64,000 nt of DNA, taken from contig JADJAE010000041.1 in NCBI GenBank assembly GCA_016704445.1, forward strand, positions 62,001-126,000, read 5' to 3'. Source of the stretch: Deltaproteobacteria bacterium (GTDB taxonomy: Bacteria; Myxococcota_A; Polyangia; Polyangiales; Ga0077539). The notes beneath the pieces were generated by a model, which was given only the letters and a program-made list of their open reading frames with translations, had not been told where the DNA came from and searched no databases. The translations under genes were made by a program, and so were the position numbers. Numbering within the stretch: position 1 is the stretch's first letter; each line of letters opens with the position of its first letter. Of this stretch, positions 54,293 to 61,664 are shown in pieces.

Positions 54293-55243
54293 GTGAAGCG
54301 CGCGTTGATCCTCGGTGCGATGTGCCTCGGCCTCTCCGCCGCCCCCTCGCGGCCGGTGGCGCAGAACCTCGGCGTCGCGGCCCTCCCGGGCTCTCCCGTC
54401 GCGGCGCTCACCTCCTCGCAGGCGGAGATCGTCCGCCTCTCCAACGAGCTCACCCGCATCGACACGGACGCCTCGACGCTCACCCCCGAGCGCTCGGCCC
54501 TGCGCGCCCGCGCCAGGCAGCAGGCCCGGTGGCTCTACCACCTCTCCCAGAGCGACGCCCTCGCGGTGCGCGGCGGCCCCGAGATGCTGCTCGATCACGC
54601 GGCGCGCTCGGGCCGGGTGCGCCGGGTGTTCCAGACCACGCTCAAGGCGATGGAGCGGGCCGACCGCCGCGCGGAGACCCTCGACCTCGACCGGCAGCGC
54701 GTGGCGAGGCTCCTCCAGACGGCGCAGGAGCAGCGCAACCGCGCCGAGGCCGAGCAGCGCGCGCAGGCCGCCCTCGGGGTCTACGGCGCGCCTCCGGCCG
54801 GGACCGCCCCTGCTTCGGTTACGGTCTACGGAGGCGCGGCCTCGGTCACGCCGGGCGTAGAGCGCTTCGCCGAGAGCGCGGGCCGTCTGCTCTTCCCGGT
54901 GGCTGGTCGCGCCGAGGTGCGGCGGGCCTTCCGGGAGGGCGCCGAGGGCCCTGGCATCGAGATCAACGTGCCGCTGGGCACTCCCGCTCGCGCGGTGTTT
55001 CCGGGGCGCGTGGCCTTCGCCGACCGCTACGGCGCGTACGGGATGATCGTCATCGTCGACCACGGCGACCACTACTACTCGGTGAGCGCCAACCTCGCGC
55101 GCATCGACGTGCGGGTGGGCCAGGAGCTTTCGACCGGCGACGTGGTGGGCTCCGCGGGCGACGACGGCCGCGGGCCGATGCTGTACTTCGAGGTGCGCCA
55201 CTCGGGCGAGACCGTCGACCCGGTGCCGTGGCTGGGGTTGTGA
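54293..55243 (+). CDS. EnvC-like protein with degenerate LytM (M23) domain
   Basis: Protein of 316 residues. Signal peptide (RALILGAMCLGLSAAP), a coiled-coil (about 40-175, EIVRLSNELTRIDTD to LLQTAQEQRNRAEAEQ) and a C-terminal LytM domain (210-316). The zinc-binding positions of active M23 enzymes are not kept: GIEINVP where the HxxxD should be, and SANLARID where the HxH is expected. EnvC and NlpD likewise have inactive LytM domains and activate amidases. Directly downstream of ftsEX, it fits the FtsEX-EnvC assembly. GTG at 54293. Confidence 0.85.
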   Translation: MKRALILGAMCLGLSAAPSRPVAQNLGVAALPGSPVAALTSSQAEIVRLSNELTRIDTDASTLTPERSALRARARQQARWLYHLSQSDALAVRGGPEMLLDHAARSGRVRRVFQTTLKAMERADRRAETLDLDRQRVARLLQTAQEQRNRAEAEQRAQAALGVYGAPPAGTAPASVTVYGGAASVTPGVERFAESAGRLLFPVAGRAEVRRAFREGAEGPGIEINVPLGTPARAVFPGRVAFADRYGAYGMIVIVDHGDHYYSVSANLARIDVRVGQELSTGDVVGSAGDDGRGPMLYFEVRHSGETVDPVPWLGL

Positions 55244-55273
55244 GCCGGGCGTTGGCGGCGTAGAGCGTCGCGC

Positions 55274-55774
55274 ATGGCAGACACCCTTGTGCTGGGGATC
55301 GATCCGGGCTCGCACCGACTCGGCTACGGCCTGGTGATCCGCAAGGGCAACAAGTACATCCACGTCGCTCACGGGATGATCAAGGCGCCGTCGACGGCGC
55401 TGCTGCCCGAGCGGCTGCGGGTGATCGCTGATGGGCTGGAGGTGGTGCTGGCCTCGCACAAGCCCGGGGTGGTGGCGCTGGAGCAGGCCTTCGTGAGCCG
55501 CGACCCTCACGCGGCGCTGGTGATCGGGCACGCGCGCGGCGTGGCGATGCTGCTGGCGGCGAGGGCGGGGCTGACGGTGGTGGAGTATCCGCCGGCGGTG
55601 GTGAAGCGCTCGGTGACGGGCAACGGCCGCGCGGAGAAGGCCCAGGTGGGGGCGATGATCCAGCGGATGCTGGGGCTCGCCGAGCCCGCGCAGGAAGACG
55701 CGGCCGACGCGCTGGCGGTGGCGATCACGCACGCCAACGCGACGGGGCTCGCGGCGCTGCTCAAGAGGGCCTGA
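55274..55774 (+). CDS. ruvC: RuvC Holliday junction resolvase
   Basis: Endonuclease that cuts Holliday junctions, 166 residues. Acidic catalytic residues D10 (LGIDPGSHRLGYG), E70 (VVALEQAFVSRDPHAAL), D142 and D145 (EDAADALAVAITHA). The basic KxSVTGNGRAEKAQV segment is conserved. ATG at 55274, 30 bases after the EnvC-like gene. The 3' third of this gene (55626-55778) is repeated downstream in two pieces at 56872-56968 and 57716-57785. ruvA and ruvB are not in this window. Confidence 0.96.
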   Translation: MADTLVLGIDPGSHRLGYGLVIRKGNKYIHVAHGMIKAPSTALLPERLRVIADGLEVVLASHKPGVVALEQAFVSRDPHAALVIGHARGVAMLLAARAGLTVVEYPPAVVKRSVTGNGRAEKAQVGAMIQRMLGLAEPAQEDAADALAVAITHANATGLAALLKRA

Positions 55775-55853
55775 GCGGGCTCCACGGGCCCAACGGGTCG
55801 ATTCGTTTGCTTCGGTTGTTGCGCCTGCTTCGATCGCCGCCCAGTCTAGGGCC

Positions 55854-56302
55854 ATGCACTCCCTGACCACCAACCCATCCGAAAAGGCCACGGAGCTCGC
55901 CCGCGACGCCCTGCGTGCGCTTCAGGAGCATCCTCTTCGGAGCCAGGGCGGCGGTGACGCTCCGCGCCGAAGCAGGGGGCCTGGCGCAACCATGGCCGTG
56001 CCCGCGAGGCGTTCGAGCTCCTGGTGGAGATCCTGGGGCAGATGGCGAACGGCCAGGCGGTGACGCTCGTGCCGACGCACGCCGAGGTCACGACCCAACA
56101 GGCTGCGGAGATGATCAACGTCTCGCGCCCGTTCCTCATCGGGCTCCTCGACGAGGGGAAGATCCCCTTTCGGAAGGTCGGCAGTCACCGGCGCGTGCGG
56201 GTCGCCGACGTGCTCGCCTACAAGCGGCGCGACGACGACGCCCGTCGTGCCGCCCTGGACGCCCTCACCGCCGAGGGACAAGAGCTCGGCATGGGCTACT
56301 GA
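55854..56302 (+). CDS. Excisionase-family HTH antitoxin of a PIN toxin (frameshifted)
   Basis: In the last frame the protein reads VEILGQMANGQAVTLVPTHAEVTTQQAAEMINVSRPFLIGLLDEGKIPFRKVGSHRRV, the winged-helix DNA-binding domain of excisionase-family antitoxins that pair with PIN toxins. The N-terminal part from ATG 55854 (TELARDALRALQEH) is in another register and must be joined by one or more indels, the last near 56010; one missing base would give 149 residues. It precedes the toxin by 6 bases. A ruvC 3' copy begins at the end of the toxin. Confidence 0.72.
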
Positions 56303-56308
56303 TCCGGC

Positions 56309-56872
56309 GTGGCCTTCATCGTCGTCTACGACGCCTGCGTGCTCTACCCCGCGCCGCTGCGTGATCTCCTCGTCCGCGTCGCACTCACGGGCCTCGTCCA
56401 GGCGAAGTGGACCGACCGCATCCTCGACGAGTGCTTCCTCAACGTCGCAGCCAATCGTCCCGAGCTTTCGTCCGAACGTCTGCGTCGCACGCGGGAGTTG
56501 ATGATCGCGGCCGTGCGCGACTGCATGGTGACCGGTTGTGAGCCTCTCATCGATGGCCTCGAACTCTCCGACCCCGACGACCGCCACGTCCTTGCTGCTG
56601 CGATCCGCTCGAACGCGCAGGTCATCGTGACAGCCAACCTGAAGGATTTTCCCAAGGCGGCGCTCGCTCCTTATGGCGTGGAGCCTCTGCACCCCGACGA
56701 GTTCGTGCTCGGGCTCGTCGACCTCGCGCCGGGGTGATGGGTCCGGGTGGTCGCTGAGCAGGCCGCCGCCCTCCGCAACCCGATTCACACCATCGCCCAG
56801 CTGCTCGACACGCTTCGCAGCAGCGGTCTCGCCCGAAGCGTCGCACGGCTGCGGGAGCTGAGCGGGTCGTAG
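56309..56872 (+). CDS. PIN-domain toxin with in-frame stop at 56735-56737
   Basis: From GTG 56309, reads YDACVLYPAPLRDLLVRVAL (first PIN Asp), ILDECFLNVAANRPEL, LSDPDDRHVLAAAIRSNA (Asp-Asp metal site) and TANLKDFP. The PIN core is a VapC-like RNase fold of the COG1569 type. At 56735 there is TGA in frame after 142 codons, but 44 further codons in the same frame (VVAEQAAALRNPIHTIAQLL, GLARSVARLREL) match what I expect at the family's C-terminus and end at TAG 56870-56872. The full protein would be 187 residues. Truncation may inactivate it. Confidence 0.75.
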
Positions 56873-56968
56873 CCGCGCGGAGAAGTCCATCGGTGGGGGC
56901 GATGATCCAGCGGATGCTGGGGCTGGCTGAGCCCGCGCAGGAGGACGCGGCGGACGCGCTGGCGGTGG
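56872..56968 (+). pseudogene. ruvC 3' duplicate, part A
   Basis: 97 bases matching ruvC 55626-55721 with about six mismatches and one extra base; the shared core GATGATCCAGCGGATGCTGG is identical. It starts at the final base of the PIN toxin stop and ends in GCGCTGGCGGTGG, which is repeated at 57716-57728. The ruvC frame is carried to EDAADALAV and then cut by the RHH/MazF insert. Confidence 0.9.
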
Positions 56969-57014
56969 AGGGACCCCGGCGCACCCTTCGAACGCTCAGA
57001 TTGCTTCGCACCGG

Positions 57015-57026
57015 GTATGATCATAC
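57015..57026. promoter_or_regulatory. Palindromic operator candidate of the RHH/MazF module
   Basis: GTATGATCATAC, a perfect 12-bp palindrome, with a further half-site GCATACC about ten bases downstream, located 30 bases before the antitoxin ATG. Ribbon-helix-helix antitoxins bind such palindromes and repress their own operon. Confidence 0.55.
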
Positions 57027-57055
57027 TTTGGCGCATACCGTAGCGGAGGCATTGG

Positions 57056-57361
57056 ATGGCGACGACCGAACGCGTGACCGTGACCCTGCCTGTCGAGCTC
57101 ATCGCGGGCATCGACCGTCTCGAACGCAACCGCAGCCGCTTCATCGCGGAGGCCGTCGAGCACGAGCTCTTGCGGCGTCGCCGCGCGGGGTTGCTCCGCT
57201 CGGTGAAGCACCCGCACTCGGAGGCCGCGGAGATGGCTGAGGCGGGCCTCGCCGGGTGGGGCGCGGGGCTCCCGGCGGAGGAGGACGGCCTCGTGGACAT
57301 GGCGGCCGGCAAGCCGGTGCGCTGGGTCGAGGGGCAGGGCTGGGTCGAGGACTCCGCGTGA
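57056..57361 (+). CDS. Ribbon-helix-helix antitoxin (MazE-type)
   Basis: Protein of 101 residues. RHH domain at the N-terminus (RVTVTLPVELIAGIDRLERNRSRFIAEAVEHEL), tail of toxin-binding type (GWGAGLPAEEDGLVDM, PVRWVEGQGWVED). GGAGG lies 6 bases before the ATG at 57056 and a palindrome is 30 bases upstream. The TGA overlaps the toxin GTG as GTGA. Confidence 0.88.
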   Translation: MATTERVTVTLPVELIAGIDRLERNRSRFIAEAVEHELLRRRRAGLLRSVKHPHSEAAEMAEAGLAGWGAGLPAEEDGLVDMAAGKPVRWVEGQGWVEDSA

Positions 57362-57711
57362 AGGTCGAGCGTGGGACGGTGGTCCTTGTCGAGCTCGATC
57401 CGACCGTTGGGCATGAGCAGCGCGGCGTGCGTCCCTGCGTCGCCGTCAGCGACCCGGTCGTGAACGCCGATCAGCGCTTCCCGCTCATCGCGGTCGTCCC
57501 CATCACCGGCACGCCCGGCGAGGGCGCTCTCTACCCGGAGCTGTCGCCGGGCACGAGCGGCCTCACGAAGACGTCGTACGCCCTGATCGACCAGCTGCGG
57601 TCGATCGACAAGCGGCGCATCCGGCGCCTGTTCGGGCGCGTGACGCGGGACGAGCTGGCGGCGGTCGATCAGGGACTCGAGCTGTTCCTGGGGCTGGCTG
57701 AGGGGCCGTAG
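57358..57711 (+). CDS. MazF/PemK-family toxin
   Basis: mRNA-cleaving endoribonuclease toxin of 117 residues, overlapping its antitoxin. Starts GTG 57358; key segments ERGTVVLVELDPTVGHEQRGVRPCVAVS and PLIAVVPITG with TKTSYALIDQLRSIDKRRI, the PemK/MazF barrel with the conserved Arg and Thr. The end LGLAEGP overlaps a 15-base match (57688-57702) to the ruvC copy, so the C-terminal codons may be derived from ruvC sequence. Confidence 0.9.
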   Translation: MKVERGTVVLVELDPTVGHEQRGVRPCVAVSDPVVNADQRFPLIAVVPITGTPGEGALYPELSPGTSGLTKTSYALIDQLRSIDKRRIRRLFGRVTRDELAAVDQGLELFLGLAEGP

Positions 57712-57715
57712 GCCT

Positions 57716-57785
57716 GCGCTGGCGGTGGCGATCACGCACGCCAACGCGACGGGGCTCGCGGCGCTGCTCAAGAGGGCCTGAGCGG
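57716..57785 (+). pseudogene. ruvC 3' duplicate, part B
   Basis: 70 bases identical to ruvC 55709-55778, including the TGA and following bases. With part A it would complete the copy of the ruvC 3' end; the TA insert separates them. The first 13 bases also end part A. Part B is identical to ruvC while part A has diverged. Confidence 0.92.
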
Positions 57786-57895
57786 CGGTAGGGGCGTGGG
57801 CGATGCTGCTGCGCGTGGTGGGGCACCCAAGGCCCGCCGGTAGGTCGCGAGGCCGAGGGAGTGACCGGCGACGTCGAGGAGGGGCCGTCGGGCGC

Positions 57896-58549
57896 CTACC
57901 AGCCGAGCTGTTGGAGCTGCGCGCGCATCATCAGCGAGAAGGGGCGGGTCGAACTGGAGAAGGCGCGGATGAGGGAGCGCTCGTCGGCGGAGACCTTGCG
58001 GCCCTCGTCATGGGCCCTCTTATAGACCGCGATCACGGCGAGGGAGAGTTCTTGCAACGCCTTCAGGCGCGCGCTGTTGAGGTCGCCCCGATCGAGGTTG
58101 TACTTGCGAATCGTCGACTGCCCCGTGGGTGAGTCGTCGCGAGCGACAATGCTCTCACCGATGAAGATCAGGTGCTCATCAGGGGCGACGCCGGGCGCGC
58201 AAGGATCGAGGCAGCTGGTGACCGGGTGGGTCGTGTTGGGCTTCTTGTCCTGGTTGCAGGGCTTGCAGCTCAGGTAGAGATTCTCCCAGGAGAACGAGTC
58301 CTGCGGACGCTCGGCCACCTCGACGTGGTGGTCGACCTCCTGCTCGCGCACCGTCAGCCCGCGCTCGCAGTAGAAGCACTTGTGGCAGCTCATGCTCCGG
58401 AGCTCGTGACGCACCTGCTCGTGGCCGTAGCAGCGGTGGTCAGGACGCTTCGACGGGTCGGTCTGTCGCTCCGCCAGGTACTTCGCCGTCCACGTGGCGG
58501 CCTTCTCCTGAAGGACGGCCGGAATCGGCCCGCGCACGAGCGGGACCAT
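57896..58549 (-). CDS. ptuB: PtuB-like HNH endonuclease of a Septu defence system
   Basis: Protein of 217 residues with a zinc-ribbon HNH fold: C55xxC58 plus FYCE, then EVDHHVEVAE (D73 H74 H75), FSWENLYLSCKPCN (N90, C95, C98). Septu system type I consists of an ATPase and a small HNH protein in one unit; here the ATPase gene is directly upstream and their stop and start overlap by one base (TGATG). Predicted to cut DNA when the complex senses phage. The gene lies immediately after the ruvC-flanked toxin-antitoxin segment. Confidence 0.85.
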   Translation of the reverse strand: MVPLVRGPIPAVLQEKAATWTAKYLAERQTDPSKRPDHRCYGHEQVRHELRSMSCHKCFYCERGLTVREQEVDHHVEVAERPQDSFSWENLYLSCKPCNQDKKPNTTHPVTSCLDPCAPGVAPDEHLIFIGESIVARDDSPTGQSTIRKYNLDRGDLNSARLKALQELSLAVIAVYKRAHDEGRKVSADERSLIRAFSSSTRPFSLMMRAQLQQLGW

Positions 58550-59799
58550 CAGCTCGCCTGTCGCAGTGCCTCGATCTGTCGATCGAGATCGAGGTAGCCG
58601 AAGTACGTCGGGTTGAGCGCCATCAACCGCTGCTCGACCTCGCGACGCTGGGCGTCGTCCTTCGCAGCGATGGCGACGCGGCGCGCCTCGAGGAGTTCGG
58701 TGATCTCGCGCCCGAAGGGCCCGGTGCCGTCGAAGGCCGACATCGACAGGATCTCGTCGACGGGCTTGTTCTGGTAGGCCGCAGTCTCTTCGGAGATGGT
58801 GGTGCGTCGCGTCGCGGGGTCGTACTGGCAGACGTAGACCCGCGCGTCGGGGACCGAGGCCAGCACGAAGGGCGAGTGGGTCGCGGCGATGATCTGGAGG
58901 TTGGGGAAGATGTCCCGCACGCCGGGTAGGAAGCGCTTCTGCCAGGCCGGATGCAGGTGGTTCTCCGCCTCGTCGATGAGCAGCAGGCCGGGCGCCTCGT
59001 GCAGCGTGGCAGGGTCGCTCTCGCGCAGCATGTGGAGGGAATACATGCGCCCGAGGAGGGAGATCATCCGCTGCACGAGGTAGGCGTTGCCGCTGCTGAT
59101 GCTCGCGAGCGGGACGACGTGACCGCCCTGGCGCGCCCTCGGGGTGAAGGTCGATCGCTCGATGTCGACGAGCTCACCGTCGAGGAGGCTGAAGCGGATG
59201 ATCTTCTCCGCGAGGGCGTAGAGCGCCTGGCCGGTGGCGCGCTCGGCGGGGTTGCGGCTGTCTCGCAGGTAGTCGAAGTGGCAGAGCAGGTGCGTGACCG
59301 AGGCGTTGGTGACGACGCCCTGGAGCGCGCCCTGATAGAGAGCGCGATGATTGACCGAGGTCAGGGACTGGATGCGCGGGTCGTCGTTGGCGAGCTGGGA
59401 GCGCCAGAAGTCGACGACCCAGGGTGGAGGCCTCGAGCCCGGGTTGTCGACCAACCACTGGGGAAGACGGTCGGTGAGGTCAGAGTACGGCCGCGCAAAG
59501 CTCCGATGGTTGCCCGGAGCGACGCACCGCGTCCTCCCGACCGCGATGCTGTCATCGGGCTGGAACGAGTGCCGAACCTCCACCACGAACGGGGAGTCCA
59601 GGCGCCATATCTCACGCTCCAGGTGGGCATAGTGCGGCCCGAAGAACGCCCGGATCGCGTCGAGGATGATGGTCTTCCCGGTCCCGTTCATCCCCGTGAG
59701 CAGCGTCACTCCCGGTGACGTGTCGCCCTCGGCGAGGAACTCCACCTCGGCCTCGTCGAAGGGTCCGATGTTCTCCAGCTTGAGCGAGTAGAGGCGCAT
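58549..59799 (-). CDS. ptuA: PtuA-like AAA/SMC-type ATPase of a Septu defence system
   Basis: ATPase of 416 residues. Walker A GMNGTGKT at residues 36-43 (LLTGMNGTGKTIILDAIRAFF), a middle helical arm, an ABC-type signature (ASISSGNAYLVQRMISLL), Walker B APGLLLIDEAENHLHP and the switch His in AATHSPFVL. This is the AAA15/AAA21-type fold of PtuA, OLD and retron-associated ATPases. Together with the HNH gene it forms a two-gene defence operon. The ATG at 59799 begins the usual MRLYSLKLENIGPF. Confidence 0.85.
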   Translation of the reverse strand: MRLYSLKLENIGPFDEAEVEFLAEGDTSPGVTLLTGMNGTGKTIILDAIRAFFGPHYAHLEREIWRLDSPFVVEVRHSFQPDDSIAVGRTRCVAPGNHRSFARPYSDLTDRLPQWLVDNPGSRPPPWVVDFWRSQLANDDPRIQSLTSVNHRALYQGALQGVVTNASVTHLLCHFDYLRDSRNPAERATGQALYALAEKIIRFSLLDGELVDIERSTFTPRARQGGHVVPLASISSGNAYLVQRMISLLGRMYSLHMLRESDPATLHEAPGLLLIDEAENHLHPAWQKRFLPGVRDIFPNLQIIAATHSPFVLASVPDARVYVCQYDPATRRTTISEETAAYQNKPVDEILSMSAFDGTGPFGREITELLEARRVAIAAKDDAQRREVEQRLMALNPTYFGYLDLDRQIEALRQAS

Positions 59800-60107
59800 G
59801 GCGTCCACAACGTTACCGCCGATGGCGCACCCGTGGCAGGTGCTACCGACCGCCCCCTCACCGCGCCGTGTCGCGCTCTGAGAGCCTCGCGACGTGGGCC
59901 AGCACCGCGTTCTATCGCCCGTAGCTGATCCATCCCGCCCACGTGGCCGCGTTGCCTTCCCCATGCGCTGTGCGTCTGCGAGCGCGTGTGCTGGGCAGTA
60001 CGGCCGCCCGTACGCGCACGCGCGCGGTCTGAGCTTCGCAGAGGCGAGCCTCACGATGCGCTGTTCGGCCCTGTACACCACGCAAGCGACCGCGCGAGCC
60101 TCGCCGC
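59800..60107. other. Intergenic region between ptuA and the DUF1254 gene
   Basis: About 300 bases holding the divergent promoters of ptuA and the DUF1254 gene. No gene, hairpin or repeat recognised. Confidence 0.45.
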
Positions 60108-61466
60108 ATGCGTGAGCCGAGCCCCCTCGTACCGAACCGGAGGCGACGCACCGCGCGGGTGCTCCTCGCGCTCACGGTCATCGTGCTCGGGGCGCTTCTC
60201 AAGGTCGCCCTCGACGGCGCGCGGGCCTACGTCTTCGGCTACCCCCTGGTCATCATGGACGTGACCCGCGCCGCCGCGGCCCTCACCGCGGGCCCCGCGA
60301 ACGCGCTGCTCCGCGTGCGAGCGTTTCCCGACGCGCGCTTTCGCGGCGTGGTGCGGCCCAATGTCGACACGCTCTACACCACGGCCTTCATCGACATGAA
60401 CGACGGGCCCTTCGTCTTCGAAACGCCCCCCAACGCCGCGCGCTACGAGCTCTTCCCCTTCATGGACGCGTGGACCAACGTCTTCGCCTCGCCCGGCACG
60501 CGCAGCGCGGGCACCTCGGGCGGCCGCTACCTCCTCGTGGGCCCCGCGTGGCAGGGAACCCCTCCCGACGGGCTCGCCGTGCTCCGCGCGCCGACGCGCA
60601 TCGTGTGGCTCATCGGTCGCACGCAGACCAACGGCGCGGCGGACTACCCCCTCGTGCACCGCCTGCAAGACGCCGTCATCCTGCGCCCGCTCACGCCGCG
60701 CGCGACGCCCGCGTGGCGTCCCGCCTCGCAGCGCCCCGCTCCGCCGGTGGAGCAGGTGCGCGCGATGAGCGCCGAGGCCTTCTTCACGCGCCTCGCCGCG
60801 CTCATGGTCGACAACCCGCCGACGCCCGCCGACGCGCCCATGATGCGACGGCTCGCCGCGCTGGGCGTCGCGCCCGGTCGCCCGCTCCGTTGGAACGCGC
60901 TCGACCGCTGGAGCGCGAGCCTCGGCCGCTGGATCGCCGACCGCGCCGTCGCGCGACGCCTGAAGCACCCGCCGAACCTCGTGCGAGGCTGGTTGACGCC
61001 GCCGTCGGTTCTCGGGCGCTACGGCACGAACTACGAGGTGCGCGGCGCGGTGGCGATGGTGGGCCTCGGGGCCAACCTCCCGGTCGACGCGATGTACCCC
61101 AACGCGCGCGTCGACTCCCGCGGCGACGCCCTCGATGGGAGCCATCGGTACCGCATCCACTTCGCGGTCGGTGCGCTGCCGCCCGTGAACGCCTTCTGGT
61201 CGGTGACGGCCTACGGCGCCGACGAGGCGCTGCTCGACACCGGCACCGGACGCTTCGCCGTGGGCGACCGCGACGCGCTGCGCCCCAACCCCGACGGCTC
61301 GCTCGACCTCTGGGTGCAGGCAACGCCCCCCGATGGAGAAGCGCGCGCCAACTGGCTGCCCGTGCGCGCGGGGACCCCCTTTCTCCTGAACGCGCGGCTC
61401 TACTGGCCCAGACCCGAGGCGCTGCGCGGCGCGTGGTCGATGCCCGCCGTCGAGCGGGTCGACTGA
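60108..61466 (+). CDS. DUF1254/DUF1214 family protein
   Basis: Protein of 452 residues with an N-terminal membrane helix (TARVLLALTVIVLGALLKVAL), then the DUF1254 domain (FGYPLVIMDVTRAA, VVRPNVDTLYTTAFIDM) and the DUF1214 domain at the C-terminus (PPVNAFWSVTAYGADEALL, ANWLPVRAGTPFLLNARLYWP). Members are widespread membrane-bound or periplasmic proteins without a proven role. The start at 60108 includes the helix. A segment of the gene (61119-61154) is repeated in inverse orientation just after the stop. Confidence 0.9.
   Translation: MREPSPLVPNRRRRTARVLLALTVIVLGALLKVALDGARAYVFGYPLVIMDVTRAAAALTAGPANALLRVRAFPDARFRGVVRPNVDTLYTTAFIDMNDGPFVFETPPNAARYELFPFMDAWTNVFASPGTRSAGTSGGRYLLVGPAWQGTPPDGLAVLRAPTRIVWLIGRTQTNGAADYPLVHRLQDAVILRPLTPRATPAWRPASQRPAPPVEQVRAMSAEAFFTRLAALMVDNPPTPADAPMMRRLAALGVAPGRPLRWNALDRWSASLGRWIADRAVARRLKHPPNLVRGWLTPPSVLGRYGTNYEVRGAVAMVGLGANLPVDAMYPNARVDSRGDALDGSHRYRIHFAVGALPPVNAFWSVTAYGADEALLDTGTGRFAVGDRDALRPNPDGSLDLWVQATPPDGEARANWLPVRAGTPFLLNARLYWPRPEALRGAWSMPAVERVD
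61119..61154. repeat. 36-bp inverted repeat, left arm (inside DUF1254 gene)
   Basis: Perfectly complementary to 61508-61543. The arms are 353 bases apart. The left arm codes for part of the DUF1254 gene (DALDGSHRYRIH); the right arm lies after the stop codon. Confidence 0.88.
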
Positions 61467-61507
61467 GGCGGTACACCGGGCGGCAGCGCACCGGCCGCGA
61501 AGCGAAC

Positions 61508-61543
61508 GCGGTACCGATGGCTCCCATCGAGGGCGTCGCCGCG
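61508..61543. repeat. 36-bp inverted repeat, right arm (downstream of DUF1254 gene)
   Basis: Reads GCGGTACCGATGGCTCCC and continues to GCCGCG, the reverse complement of 61119-61154. It lies 42 bases after the DUF1254 stop in the non-coding interval before the convergent gene; it may be an inverted fragment of the gene. Confidence 0.88.
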
Positions 61544-61664
61544 CAGCGCGAAGCCGTGCCTTACGGCCGACGCCCGGCGTGGGGTGAGGGCAGCCGTCGC
61601 CCCCTTTCGCTTCGCTCCGGGTGAGGCACAGGCCCGAGGACGTGAGCGGTGCTCGCGCGTCGCG

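Noticed and set aside
56785..57771. Minus-strand open frame across the RHH/MazF module
   Set aside because: Reads antisense to both toxin and antitoxin and to the ruvC copies; no protein-like features.
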